This document shows positions 53,108 through 61,472 of a stretch of DNA of 64,000 bases, piece by piece. This DNA is from DASWUZ01 sp036401375 (GTDB lineage: Bacteria; Acidobacteriota; Terriglobia; Terriglobales; Acidobacteriaceae), in the NCBI GenBank assembly GCA_036401375.1, contig DASWVB010000027.1, positions 62,001 through 126,000 on the forward strand, given 5' to 3'. The notes beneath the pieces are model-generated. The model was not told the origin of the DNA, ran no database searches, and was given only the letters and a program-made list of their open reading frames with translations. The position numbers and the translations under genes are program-made. Positions within the stretch are counted from its first letter, which is position 1, and every line of letters starts with the position of its first letter.

Positions 53108-55684
53108 ATGAAACACGACGTTACAGTCGAACTTGCCGGCGGCAAGCGACTGACCTTTGAAACGGGCCGCATGGCCAAGCAGGCATCTGGAGCGGCCCTG
53201 GTGACACAGGGCGACACGGTGGTACTTTCCACCGCAGTCGCATCCCCTGACCCTAAAGAGGGCATCGACTTCTTTCCGCTCACCGTGGATTATCGCGAAT
53301 ATGCGTATGCCGGTGGACGCATTCCGGGCGGCTTCATCAAACGCGAGGGCCGGCCGAGCGAGCGCGAAATCCTCACCAGCCGCCAGATCGATCGTCCGAT
53401 TCGCCCGCTCTTCCCTGAGGGCTTTCGAAACGAGACCCAGGTGATCGCCTTCGTCTTCTCCGCAGATAAGGAGAACGATCCTGATGTGATCGGTATCAAT
53501 GCGGCGAGCGCAGCCCTCGCACTCTCTGACATCCCCTTCAACGGGCCTGTTGGCGCGGTCCGCGTCGGCTATGTTGATGATTCCTTCATTCTGAACCCCT
53601 CCTATGCCGAGCGCCAGGTGAGCACCTTGAACATCACCGTGGTCGGCACCGCACACGGCATTGTGATGGTTGAGAGCGGCTCAAAAGAGGTCAGTGAGAG
53701 TGTGGTGGCCGATGCCATCGACTACGCGCACGTTGAGATCAACAAGATCGTCGCCGCCATTGAAGAGCTGGTGAAGCTTGCCGGTAAGCAGAAGCGCGAC
53801 GTCAAGGAGCCGGATTTCGACACTGAGTATTACGAGGCAATCGTTGCCAAGGTAGGCGACAGGCTGCAAGATGCGTTGAACACCGGGCTCCACCCCAAAT
53901 TTGAGAGCGCCACGCTGGTCAAGGGCATCAAGGACGATCTGGCAAAGGATCTGCCCCCCGGTGAGCCAGAGGCCAAGAAGAAGCTGGCGAAGTACTACGA
54001 GGCGCTCCGTGAAAACATCTTCCGGAATGCAGTCACGAAGGAGCGTATCCGCCCGGATCGTCGCGCTTTCGACCAGATTCGCGAGATCACCATCGAGACC
54101 GGCGTGCTGCCCCGCACCCATGGCTCTGCCCTCTTCACTCGCGGCGAGACCCAGGCCCTGGTGACGGTCACCCTCGGCACGAATGACGATTCGCAGCGGC
54201 TCGAGACCTTTGAGGGCGAGCAGCGCAAGCGCTTCATGCTGCATTACAACTTCCCGCCATTCTCCGTCGGCGAGACCGGTCGCATGACCGGCACAGGCCG
54301 TCGCGAGATCGGTCACGGAGCATTGGCTGAGCGGGCGATTCTTGCCGTGCTGCCGGGGGAGGAAGAATCGCCCTACGCGCTGCGCGTCGTCTCCGACATC
54401 CTCGAGTCGAACGGTTCATCCTCGATGGCATCGGTGTGCGGGGCAAGCCTGGCGCTGATGGACGCAGGCATTCCCCTGAAGGCAGCGGTAGCCGGGGTAG
54501 CGATGGGCCTCGTCAAGGAAGGCGATGCCTACGCGATCCTCACTGATATCGCCGGCGCGGAAGATCACTACGGCGATATGGACTTCAAAGTAGCCGGAAC
54601 GCGGAAGGGCATCACCGCACTGCAGATGGACATCAAGATCAGCGGCATCACCAGCCAGATCATGCGCGAGGCGCTTGAGCAGGCCCGTCACGGCCGTCTC
54701 TGGCTCCTCGACAAGATGGACGCAGCCTTGCCTGCACCGCGCGAAGAGAAGTCGAAGCACGCCCCGCAGATCCGCACCCTGATGATTCCTACGGACAAGA
54801 TCCGCGACCTCATCGGGCCGGGCGGCAAGGTGATTCGCGGCATCATTGAGGCCACACAGGTCAAGATTGACGTCGACGACTCCGGGCGGGTTAACGTTGC
54901 ATCGAGCGATGCTGAGGGCTTGGCTCGCGCCCTGCAGATGATCAGCGATATCACCGCTGTTCCCGAGGTCGGGAAGACCTACCTCGGTAAAGTAGTCCGT
55001 CTGGCGGAGTTCGGTGCCTTCGTCGAACTCTTTCCGGGCACAGACGGGCTGCTGCATGTCAGCGAAATCGCCGAGCATCGCGTCAAGGACGTCAAGGACG
55101 AACTCAAGGAAGGCGACCAGGTCCTGGTTCGGGTGATGTCGATCGAGGGTAATCGCATCAAGCTGTCACGGAAGGCGTTGTTGAAAGAGCAGCGTGCCAA
55201 ACTCGGTCTGCCGGAAGACAGTGCAGGTGCAGAACCGCAAGGGGGAGGCTCGGAAACTGGGTTCAGCTCTGGGCGTGGCGGCTCTGGTCGCTCCGAACGC
55301 GGCAGCTCCGAGCGGGGAAGCTCCGAAAGGGGAAGCTTTGAGCGCGGAGGCCAGGCAAGCTCCGCACCACCGCGTCCTCAACCACCGGCTGAGCGTCAGC
55401 CCGAGTCCAATGCCAGCACCATCACCATCGAGGGCGGCGATGACTTCGACGAGATCGATGGCATCGACGCAGGTGCAGAGGGCGACGAAGAACCGAACTT
55501 CAACCGTGCGGACGGTGCGCCGGTGATAGTTGGCGAACCGCGAGCAGCTGGAGCGGCTGGCGGCTCTGGTGGCGGCCCCGGTGGCGATCCTCGCCGGCGT
55601 CGTCGCAGGAGCGGTCGTGGCCGGGGCCCGGGTGGGCCGGGTGGCGGCGCTCCTGGCAGCGGCGGAAACCGCGGGCCACGTTAG
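53108..55684 (+). CDS. pnp: Polyribonucleotide nucleotidyltransferase with long disordered tail
   Basis: An 858-residue PNPase that degrades RNA 3' to 5' by phosphorolysis. The two RNase PH domains flank the helical domain; marks include VDYREYAYAGGRIPGGFIKR, DRPIRPLFPEGF, and the active-site region DFKVAGTRKGITALQMDIK. KH domain: IPTDKIRDLIGPGGKVIRGI; S1 domain: GKVVRLAEFGAFVELFPG. The extra C-terminal 150 residues are low complexity: RSERGSSERGSSERGS repeats, an acidic block (GDDFDEIDGIDAGAEGDEE), then Gly/Arg-rich RRRRRRSGRGRGPGG. This tail may help bind RNA or partners. ATG start. Terminator follows. Confidence 0.97.
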   Translation: MKHDVTVELAGGKRLTFETGRMAKQASGAALVTQGDTVVLSTAVASPDPKEGIDFFPLTVDYREYAYAGGRIPGGFIKREGRPSEREILTSRQIDRPIRPLFPEGFRNETQVIAFVFSADKENDPDVIGINAASAALALSDIPFNGPVGAVRVGYVDDSFILNPSYAERQVSTLNITVVGTAHGIVMVESGSKEVSESVVADAIDYAHVEINKIVAAIEELVKLAGKQKRDVKEPDFDTEYYEAIVAKVGDRLQDALNTGLHPKFESATLVKGIKDDLAKDLPPGEPEAKKKLAKYYEALRENIFRNAVTKERIRPDRRAFDQIREITIETGVLPRTHGSALFTRGETQALVTVTLGTNDDSQRLETFEGEQRKRFMLHYNFPPFSVGETGRMTGTGRREIGHGALAERAILAVLPGEEESPYALRVVSDILESNGSSSMASVCGASLALMDAGIPLKAAVAGVAMGLVKEGDAYAILTDIAGAEDHYGDMDFKVAGTRKGITALQMDIKISGITSQIMREALEQARHGRLWLLDKMDAALPAPREEKSKHAPQIRTLMIPTDKIRDLIGPGGKVIRGIIEATQVKIDVDDSGRVNVASSDAEGLARALQMISDITAVPEVGKTYLGKVVRLAEFGAFVELFPGTDGLLHVSEIAEHRVKDVKDELKEGDQVLVRVMSIEGNRIKLSRKALLKEQRAKLGLPEDSAGAEPQGGGSETGFSSGRGGSGRSERGSSERGSSERGSFERGGQASSAPPRPQPPAERQPESNASTITIEGGDDFDEIDGIDAGAEGDEEPNFNRADGAPVIVGEPRAAGAAGGSGGGPGGDPRRRRRRSGRGRGPGGPGGGAPGSGGNRGPR

Positions 55685-55716
55685 GTTGGCCTGCTCAAAG
55701 ATCTCCTTGGTGATAG

Positions 55717-55743
55717 AAGGGCCGCGTGCAAGTGCGGCCCTTT
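55717..55743 (+). terminator. Terminator after pnp
   Basis: AAGGGCCGC, loop, GCGGCCCTTT: a GC-rich hairpin ending in a short T-run, about 30 bases after the pnp stop. Confidence 0.8.
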
Positions 55744-55904
55744 GAACGCTTGGAACATCAGCCCGGAAGGTGGCCGGACTCAAATCTACTCTCACAATTC
55801 GGGAACTAAGCCTCACCGGACCCCTCCTGCTACGGGACAACAATGTTCCGCTTTTGTTCATCAGACGATGAGGCTGGGCAAACCCCACTCCTGGAGATTA
55901 AGAG

Positions 55905-56408
55905 ATGAGCGTCGCATCGATCGAAGAGTTATTTGTAGAGGAACTGAAGGATTTGTACTCGGCAGAAAAGCAGATCACAAAGGCCCTGCCCAAGATGGCG
56001 AAGGCGACCAGTTCCCCAGAGCTTCGCACCGCATTTGAGACCCACCTGGAAGAGACCCAGGGCCAGATTCAGCGACTTGAGCAAATATTTCAGATCCTCG
56101 AAAAGAGCCCGAAGGGTAAGGTCTGTAATGGAATGAAGGGCGTGCTGGAAGAGGGTTCCGAGGTCCTCGAAGAGACCGACAAGGGCGTGCTGCGGGACGC
56201 CGCGCTTATCTCCGCCGCTCAGCGTGTCGAGCACTACGAGATGGCCGGTTACGGTTCAGTGCGCGAATATGCGAAGCTGCTGGGGCAGACGGAGATCGCC
56301 TCGCTGCTCGATGCCACTCTTGCCGAAGAGAAAGCCACTGACAAAAAGCTGAGCGTCATCTCAAAGCAGGTGAACACCGAAGCGAAGCGCGCCAGCCAGG
56401 CTGCGTAG
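55905..56408 (+). CDS. YciE/YciF-type ferritin-like protein (DUF892)
   Basis: A 167-residue four-helix protein of DUF892. Its metal-type residues lie in ELFVEELKDLYSAEKQITKA, FETHLEETQGQIQRLEQIF, and later SAAQRVEHYEMAGYGSVREY with EEKATDKKLS near the end. Family members bind a di-metal site and are induced under stress in enterobacteria; here the role is inferred. GGAG precedes the ATG. Likely cytoplasmic. A hairpin terminator follows. Confidence 0.93.
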   Translation: MSVASIEELFVEELKDLYSAEKQITKALPKMAKATSSPELRTAFETHLEETQGQIQRLEQIFQILEKSPKGKVCNGMKGVLEEGSEVLEETDKGVLRDAALISAAQRVEHYEMAGYGSVREYAKLLGQTEIASLLDATLAEEKATDKKLSVISKQVNTEAKRASQAA

Positions 56409-56464
56409 ATCGGATGTAGCCGCGAACTTAAGTCTCGCTCCTCAAATGCACGTGAAACGGAGAC

Positions 56465-56495
56465 GGGCGGCCATTTAGGCCGCCCAATTCTCTTG
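56465..56495 (+). terminator. Probable terminator after the DUF892 gene
   Basis: GGGCGGCC, loop ATTTA, GGCCGCCC, then AATTCTCTT. The stem is perfect (8 bp) but the T-tail is weak. Confidence 0.65.
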
Positions 56496-56524
56496 CAGAA
56501 AACTACAAACCTCTGGATGGAAGA

Positions 56525-57430
56525 ATGAAAGCAGTATTGTTGCACGCCTACGGCGGAGTGGATCAACTCACCTACGAAGATGTTCCGCAGCCGACTGCTC
56601 AGCGGGGAGAAGTTCTCGTCAGGACGATCGCCATTAGCATCAATCCGATCGACTTCAAGATACGTCGTGGCGATATGAAGGAGCGTTTGAAGCTGACATT
56701 TCCTGCGATCCTGGGTCGGGATCTGGTCGGTACGGTGGTTGCTCTCGGTGAGGGCGTGACGTCTTTGGCAGAGGGTCAGATTGTGTTCGGATTTGTAAAT
56801 CATACCTATGCGGAATACGTTGCCTGCAGAGCTGACGAGCTGGCTGTACTTCCAGCTGGGCTCGATCCCGTTGACGCTGCGGCGTTGCCCCTCGTGCTCT
56901 CGACGGGCTCTCAACTTATAGAAAGTGGAGTGCAGGCCAGGGCGGGTCAGACGATCCTGATCACCGGAACCCTGGGTTCCGTGGGCCGGACCGCCGCTCA
57001 CGTGGCCAGGCAACACGGTGCAGAGGTTGTTGCGGGTGTACGACGCAGTGAGATCAAAGACGCTGCGGCGATTGGCGCACACTCGGTTGTCGCCGTTGAT
57101 GATGAGAGTTCGATCGGTGATTTGAGAGAAGTCGATGGTATCGCAGACACAATCGGTCAGCAGGTAGTCGACAAGCTCGTTTCGAAGATTAAGTCTAACG
57201 GTGTTCTTGCAAGTGTCGTCGGCTCAACTGCAGCCCTAAGCCGGCCTGATATCCGGGTTGCGGGTGTCTTCGCGCATGCTGATCCATCTAGGCTTTGGCA
57301 GTTGGCGTCAGATGTGGCGGCCGGCAAGTTCACGGTTCCTATCGGAAGGCGCATGAAAATTGCTCAAATCCGCGAAGCGCATCAGGCGGCGGAGAGCGGT
57401 GGCGCCGGCAAGATAGTACTTACTCCCTAA
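56525..57430 (+). CDS. Zinc-less MDR oxidoreductase (quinone-reductase type)
   Basis: A 301-residue medium-chain dehydrogenase/reductase. It starts MKAVLLHAYGGVDQLTYEDV, has PAILGRDLVGTVVALGEGV, a NAD(P)-binding GTLGSVGRTAAHVARQHGAE, and GKIVLTP at the end. The zinc-binding residues of alcohol dehydrogenases are absent, so it belongs with NADPH:quinone reductases and related proteins. Substrate unknown. Cytoplasmic. Start is ATG after GGAAGA. It ends about 115 bp before the asparagine-synthetase-like gene; co-transcription is possible but not evident. Confidence 0.9.
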   Translation: MKAVLLHAYGGVDQLTYEDVPQPTAQRGEVLVRTIAISINPIDFKIRRGDMKERLKLTFPAILGRDLVGTVVALGEGVTSLAEGQIVFGFVNHTYAEYVACRADELAVLPAGLDPVDAAALPLVLSTGSQLIESGVQARAGQTILITGTLGSVGRTAAHVARQHGAEVVAGVRRSEIKDAAAIGAHSVVAVDDESSIGDLREVDGIADTIGQQVVDKLVSKIKSNGVLASVVGSTAALSRPDIRVAGVFAHADPSRLWQLASDVAAGKFTVPIGRRMKIAQIREAHQAAESGGAGKIVLTP

Positions 57431-57544
57431 CCACGCTCGGGGCCGCCTCAAAACCCGGCCCTATCCGGCGTCCGCCAGGCGTCAGGGTACTCAGTTTCGG
57501 CTAGCGAACATCGCCTCCATCTTCATACCTCTTCCTCGGGTCCG

Positions 57545-58921
57545 GTGCCGTATACTCACGGTGCAGGGAAGAGTACCTCTGAGCTCAAGGTGGCGGGATC
57601 TGTGGATCAATATATCGAGCGGGTCGTAGACCTGACTGAGCCTGAAGCAAACCAGATTTATAACTACTCGGTAGAAGAGGCCCGCACTGTGCTGCTTCAA
57701 GGACCGGCGGAGCGAGTGCGGCAGATTCAGGGCTCATTTTCGCTGATCGCACGAGATGGCAAGACTGTGAAGATGGCCCGTTCCCTGGACAGGCCTATGC
57801 GCTATTTTCTAGCCAAGCGGAGCGAGGGCCCTGTGCTGATCGTCGCCCCGCGAATAGATACGATATATAAGTGGCTGCAGTCGGAGGGCCTTGAGGCCCA
57901 ATTTCATCCCAGTTATACGCGGATGGTTCCAGCCCATCATATAGTCGACCTGCAACTTGTAGGCTGCCCTGATCCCGATCCGGTCTACACGCGCTTCTTT
58001 ACACCGGTCTCTGCCTCTCTTCCTGCTGATCTGGATGTGATCGCTACATCGTACATCGCCGCAATGGCGGAGGAGATATCGCAATGGCTGCAGCGAACGC
58101 AGGAGAACGAGCCGATTGGAGTGTGCTTTTCCGGAGGGGTAGACAGCGGCTGCGTCTTCCTTCTTACTTACCATGTCATGCAACGGCTGGAAATGAATTT
58201 AAGTCGGCTTAAGGCGTTTGTACTGGACCTGGGTAGCGGGCCCGACGTTGAGCAGGCGAGGACTTTCATGCATTCTCTTGGCCTCGCGCTTTTTCTTGAA
58301 GCTATTGAGGCGGAGCCAGACTCTCTCGATTCCTCAGAGACAGTTAGCCTGGTCGAAGACTACAAGCCGCTCGACATCCAATCAGCAACAATGGCTATCG
58401 CGCTATGCAGAGGAATCAGGAGGCGATACCCGGATTGGAAGTATCTGCTCGATGGCGATGGCGGGGACGAAAATTTGAAGGACTACCCGATTGAGGAAAA
58501 CCCTGAGCTTACGATCCGTAGCGTGATCAATAACCAGATGCTCTATCAGGAAGGCTGGGGCGTAGGTAAGATCAAGCACTCGCTGACGTATAGTGGAGGA
58601 CTTAGCAGGTCTTATACTCGAACCTATGCTCCAGGTCATCATTTTGGCTTTCACGGGTTCAGTCCATTCACCAGGTCAGAGGTTCTAGCCGTTGCGGAGG
58701 CGATCCCCTTTGTCGAACTAACCGGCTACTCGGTAGACAAGCTATACGGGTTAAAAGGCGCAGTCACCGCTCGTGGGGTCGAAGCAATCACCGGGTTTCG
58801 TATGCCGGTCTACACGAAGAGACGATTTCAGCATGGCGCGCTTCCTGCTGATGCGATGCTGCAGCACCTCCCGCTGCAGGAAGCCGAATACCGCAAGCAC
58901 TTTCTTTCTCTCTATCAATGA
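57545..58921 (+). CDS. Asparagine-synthetase-like protein (no evident glutaminase site)
   Basis: About 458 residues. The C-terminal half is an asparagine-synthase ATP-pyrophosphatase domain: CFSGGVDSGCVFLL (PP-loop, 194-207), FVLDLGSGPDVEQART, YLLDGDGGDENLKDYP, and later HGFSPFTRSEVLAVAEAIPF. The N-terminal 150 residues look like the amidotransferase half (GSFSLIARDGKTVKMARSLD) but show no catalytic Cys2, so glutamine is probably not its nitrogen donor. Relatives with this build include beta-lactam synthetase and lasso-peptide cyclases, which activate a carboxylate with ATP. The start is unclear: GTG 57545, or GTG 57602. A radical SAM gene begins 8 bases past its stop. Cytoplasmic. Confidence 0.8.
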   Translation: MPYTHGAGKSTSELKVAGSVDQYIERVVDLTEPEANQIYNYSVEEARTVLLQGPAERVRQIQGSFSLIARDGKTVKMARSLDRPMRYFLAKRSEGPVLIVAPRIDTIYKWLQSEGLEAQFHPSYTRMVPAHHIVDLQLVGCPDPDPVYTRFFTPVSASLPADLDVIATSYIAAMAEEISQWLQRTQENEPIGVCFSGGVDSGCVFLLTYHVMQRLEMNLSRLKAFVLDLGSGPDVEQARTFMHSLGLALFLEAIEAEPDSLDSSETVSLVEDYKPLDIQSATMAIALCRGIRRRYPDWKYLLDGDGGDENLKDYPIEENPELTIRSVINNQMLYQEGWGVGKIKHSLTYSGGLSRSYTRTYAPGHHFGFHGFSPFTRSEVLAVAEAIPFVELTGYSVDKLYGLKGAVTARGVEAITGFRMPVYTKRRFQHGALPADAMLQHLPLQEAEYRKHFLSLYQ

Positions 58922-58928
58922 GGCAGGT

Positions 58929-59891
58929 GTGAGCTCGACTTATCCCGATCAGTCGTCTTTGCGCGATCAATGGATCACAGCACTGCGTCCCCCGCGCCTC
59001 ACTTTAGATCCGCAAGTGCCTTACGCATTCTTTGCTGAGGAGGAGCGATCCGCCGAGGGAGAGGTCGTCTCCGTCGCAACCATTTTCCTGACAAACCGTG
59101 AATGCCCCTGGCGCTGCGTTATGTGCGACCTTTGGCGGAACACGTTGACCGACAGAGTTCCTGGCGGCGCAATTCCTGCACAGATAGACTACGCTCTGTC
59201 CCGCCTGCCGCCCGCTGGTCACATAAAGCTGTACAACAGCGGAAGCTTCTTCGACCCTCAGGCTGTTCCACCTGAGGATTACCGCGCAATCGCTGATCGA
59301 CTTAGTAGATTCGAATTAGTGACAGTTGAATGTCATCCGGCTCTTGTAGGTGAGAGATGCATTGATTTCCGCAGCTGTCTGGCCGGCCGCTTGGAGGTAG
59401 CGCTTGGTCTGGAAACCGCTCACCCGCAGGTACTGGAGCGACTAAATAAACGTATGACGCTCGACAGCTTTTCGCGCGCGGCCCGCTTCCTCCATGCAAA
59501 TGACATAGATCTTCGCACCTTTATCCTTGTACAACCGCCATTCATGGCTGCGACTAAAGCTCTTTACTGGGCCGAGCGGTCCCTCGACCTGGCCTTTCGA
59601 TGCTATGCAAATGTAGCGACGTTAATACCCACTCGGGCCAATAACGGTGCGATGGAAGCGCTGATCGCCTCCGGAGACTTCCGGCCTCCGACACTCGAGT
59701 TGTTAGAGGCTGCCCTCACATACGGCATATCTCTTGATAGAGGACGCGTATTTGCTGACCTGTGGGATGTCGAGCGCCTGCTGCCATGCACGCACTGCAT
59801 GTCCGCACAGGTGGGCCGACTGCGCGATTTAAACCTGACTCAGCGTATTCCGGCACCTATAGCATGCACTGCCTGTGGGAAAGCCGCGTGA
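58929..59891 (+). CDS. Radical SAM enzyme, RaSEA/TIGR01210-like
   Basis: A 320-residue radical SAM protein. The cluster motif is Cys59-x3-Cys63-x2-Cys66 (ECPWRCVMCDLW). Blocks typical of the TIGR01210 group follow: IKLYNSGSFFDPQAVPPEDY, VTVECHPALVGE, LEVALGLETAHPQVLERLNK, RTFILVQPPFMA, LIPTRANNGAMEALI. At the C terminus Cys287-x2-Cys290 and Cys313-x2-Cys316 could hold zinc or a second cluster. In archaea the named member works in archaeosine-tRNA synthesis; a tRNA role here is unproven. GTG start after AGGCAGG. The next gene overlaps by 4 bp. Confidence 0.85.
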   Translation: MSSTYPDQSSLRDQWITALRPPRLTLDPQVPYAFFAEEERSAEGEVVSVATIFLTNRECPWRCVMCDLWRNTLTDRVPGGAIPAQIDYALSRLPPAGHIKLYNSGSFFDPQAVPPEDYRAIADRLSRFELVTVECHPALVGERCIDFRSCLAGRLEVALGLETAHPQVLERLNKRMTLDSFSRAARFLHANDIDLRTFILVQPPFMAATKALYWAERSLDLAFRCYANVATLIPTRANNGAMEALIASGDFRPPTLELLEAALTYGISLDRGRVFADLWDVERLLPCTHCMSAQVGRLRDLNLTQRIPAPIACTACGKAA

Positions 59892-61444
59892 AGTCGAAGT
59901 ACGATGTCATTATTGTTGGGTCTGGTTTTGGCGGGTCGTTGCTCGCAATGGCTGCAAAGCATATGGGCCTCTCCGTTCTACTGCTCGAGCGTGGCACACA
60001 CCCGCGCGTTGTTATAGGAGAGTCATCAACGCCATTGTCCAACTTGCTCCTTGAGGAGTTTTCGATTCGTTATGACCTGCCCCGTGTTCGGCAGCTTTGT
60101 AAATGGGGCACATGGCAACGCTCTCATCCCGATGTAGCCTGCGGCCTGAAGAGAGGTTTTACGTTTCACCACCATACTCTAAGCGACTCCAGACCTCCCG
60201 AGCCCGAGTACAAAACCCAGCTACTCGTTGAGGCAAGTCCTCGCGATGAAATAGCGGACACTCATTGGTACCGTGCAGACTTCGATCACCTACTCCTCCG
60301 GGAAGCGCAATCGATTGGTGTCGAGTATCTTGATAAAGTTGATCTCAGGTCAATGTGCAACCACGAGGACGAGGTCAGAGTAGAAGGGCACTGTTGTGGT
60401 GAGTCGGTAGCGTTCTGCTGCCGATTCCTCATTGACGGCTCTGGCCCTCGCGGCTATCTTCACCGTGTGCTTGACTTGAGAGAGGCTGAGTTCCCCGGCT
60501 ATCCAGCGACTTGCGCCCTCTATTCTCACTTTTCAGGCGTGGGAAAACTGCGCGACGGAGTATTCAGCAGAACGCCAGTGGACCCCCCATATCCCATTGA
60601 CGATGCCGCCGTTCATCACGTATTTGATGGAGGATGGATCTGGGTTCTGCAGTTCAATAACGGCATTACGAGCGCAGGCGTCGCTGCGACCAAAGAAGCA
60701 TCGCGAAGGCTGATGTTACAGGAAGGCGCCGCTGCCTGGTCGCGGCTGATATCGCACATCCCCGCACTCGCTGAGCAATTTCAAAGGGCCCTCACAATGC
60801 GCCCCTTCACGTATTCGGATAGGCTGAGCTTTCTAAGCGAGCAGGTTGTGGGTAGCAACTGGGCACTGTTACCATCGGCCGCCGGATTCATAGATCCGCT
60901 CTTGTCTACCGGCTTTCCGCTGACGCTGCTAGGAGTTCTACGTCTCGCCTCAATTATGGAGTCCAGTTGGGGGAGACCAGAGTTGCAGGTTGAGCTGCAA
61001 AGCTACGCCCAGCAGACTAGAGATGAATTACTAGCGACATCCAGGCTTATAGGTGCCCTCTACGCCTCAATGGATAACTTCCCGCTTTTTAAAGCTCTTT
61101 CGCTGCTCTATTTCAGCGCCGCAAGCTATTCCGAAGCTGCGCGGCGACTCGGCAAGCCGCAGCTTGCATCTTCTTTCTTGCTGCACGATCATCCAGTATT
61201 CGGCCTTACGTGCCGTAGAATCCTGGATTGCATTGCACAGGGGCGATGCCAAGCTGACCCTGCTTCGATCTCGGACGCCGTAATGGATGCCGTAAAATCC
61301 ATTGACGTTGCAGGTCTAAGCAGACCAACTGTAACAAATTGGTATCCCGTTAAGGCAATGGACTTAGTCGACTCAGCCTGGAAGCTTGATGCGAGTGAGG
61401 CACAGGCTGCCGAATTGCTGCAGCGATGCGGCTTATGGCGATAA
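59888..61444 (+). CDS. Halogenase-fold FAD-dependent oxidoreductase
   Basis: About 518 residues, group A flavoprotein. FAD fold: YDVIIVGSGFGGSLLAMAAK (Gly11, 13, 16), LLLERGTHPRVVIGESSTPL (the G-E-S-x-x-P pattern of tryptophan-halogenase relatives). Later: DGGWIWVLQFNNGITSAG and LPSAAGFIDPLLSTGFPLTL. True FADH2 halogenases have WxWxIP at this place; here WIWVLQ breaks it, so halogen transfer is unlikely and an oxidase or reductase role is more probable. Start GTG at 59888 overlaps the radical SAM stop by 4 bp. The rest is helical. No signal peptide, so cytoplasmic. Confidence 0.85.
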   Translation: MKSKYDVIIVGSGFGGSLLAMAAKHMGLSVLLLERGTHPRVVIGESSTPLSNLLLEEFSIRYDLPRVRQLCKWGTWQRSHPDVACGLKRGFTFHHHTLSDSRPPEPEYKTQLLVEASPRDEIADTHWYRADFDHLLLREAQSIGVEYLDKVDLRSMCNHEDEVRVEGHCCGESVAFCCRFLIDGSGPRGYLHRVLDLREAEFPGYPATCALYSHFSGVGKLRDGVFSRTPVDPPYPIDDAAVHHVFDGGWIWVLQFNNGITSAGVAATKEASRRLMLQEGAAAWSRLISHIPALAEQFQRALTMRPFTYSDRLSFLSEQVVGSNWALLPSAAGFIDPLLSTGFPLTLLGVLRLASIMESSWGRPELQVELQSYAQQTRDELLATSRLIGALYASMDNFPLFKALSLLYFSAASYSEAARRLGKPQLASSFLLHDHPVFGLTCRRILDCIAQGRCQADPASISDAVMDAVKSIDVAGLSRPTVTNWYPVKAMDLVDSAWKLDASEAQAAELLQRCGLWR

Positions 61445-61472
61445 AGTGACACACCACTTGGCTGCGACATGC

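Noticed and set aside
57545..57580. P-loop-like GAGKST at the N terminus of the AsnB-like protein
   Set aside because: The spacing does not fit Walker A (no Gly four residues before GK), and it lies before the likely start region.
58773..58928. Radical SAM start inside the AsnB-like gene
   Set aside because: The first 52 codons are out-of-frame AsnB coding; GTG 58929 has a ribosome site.
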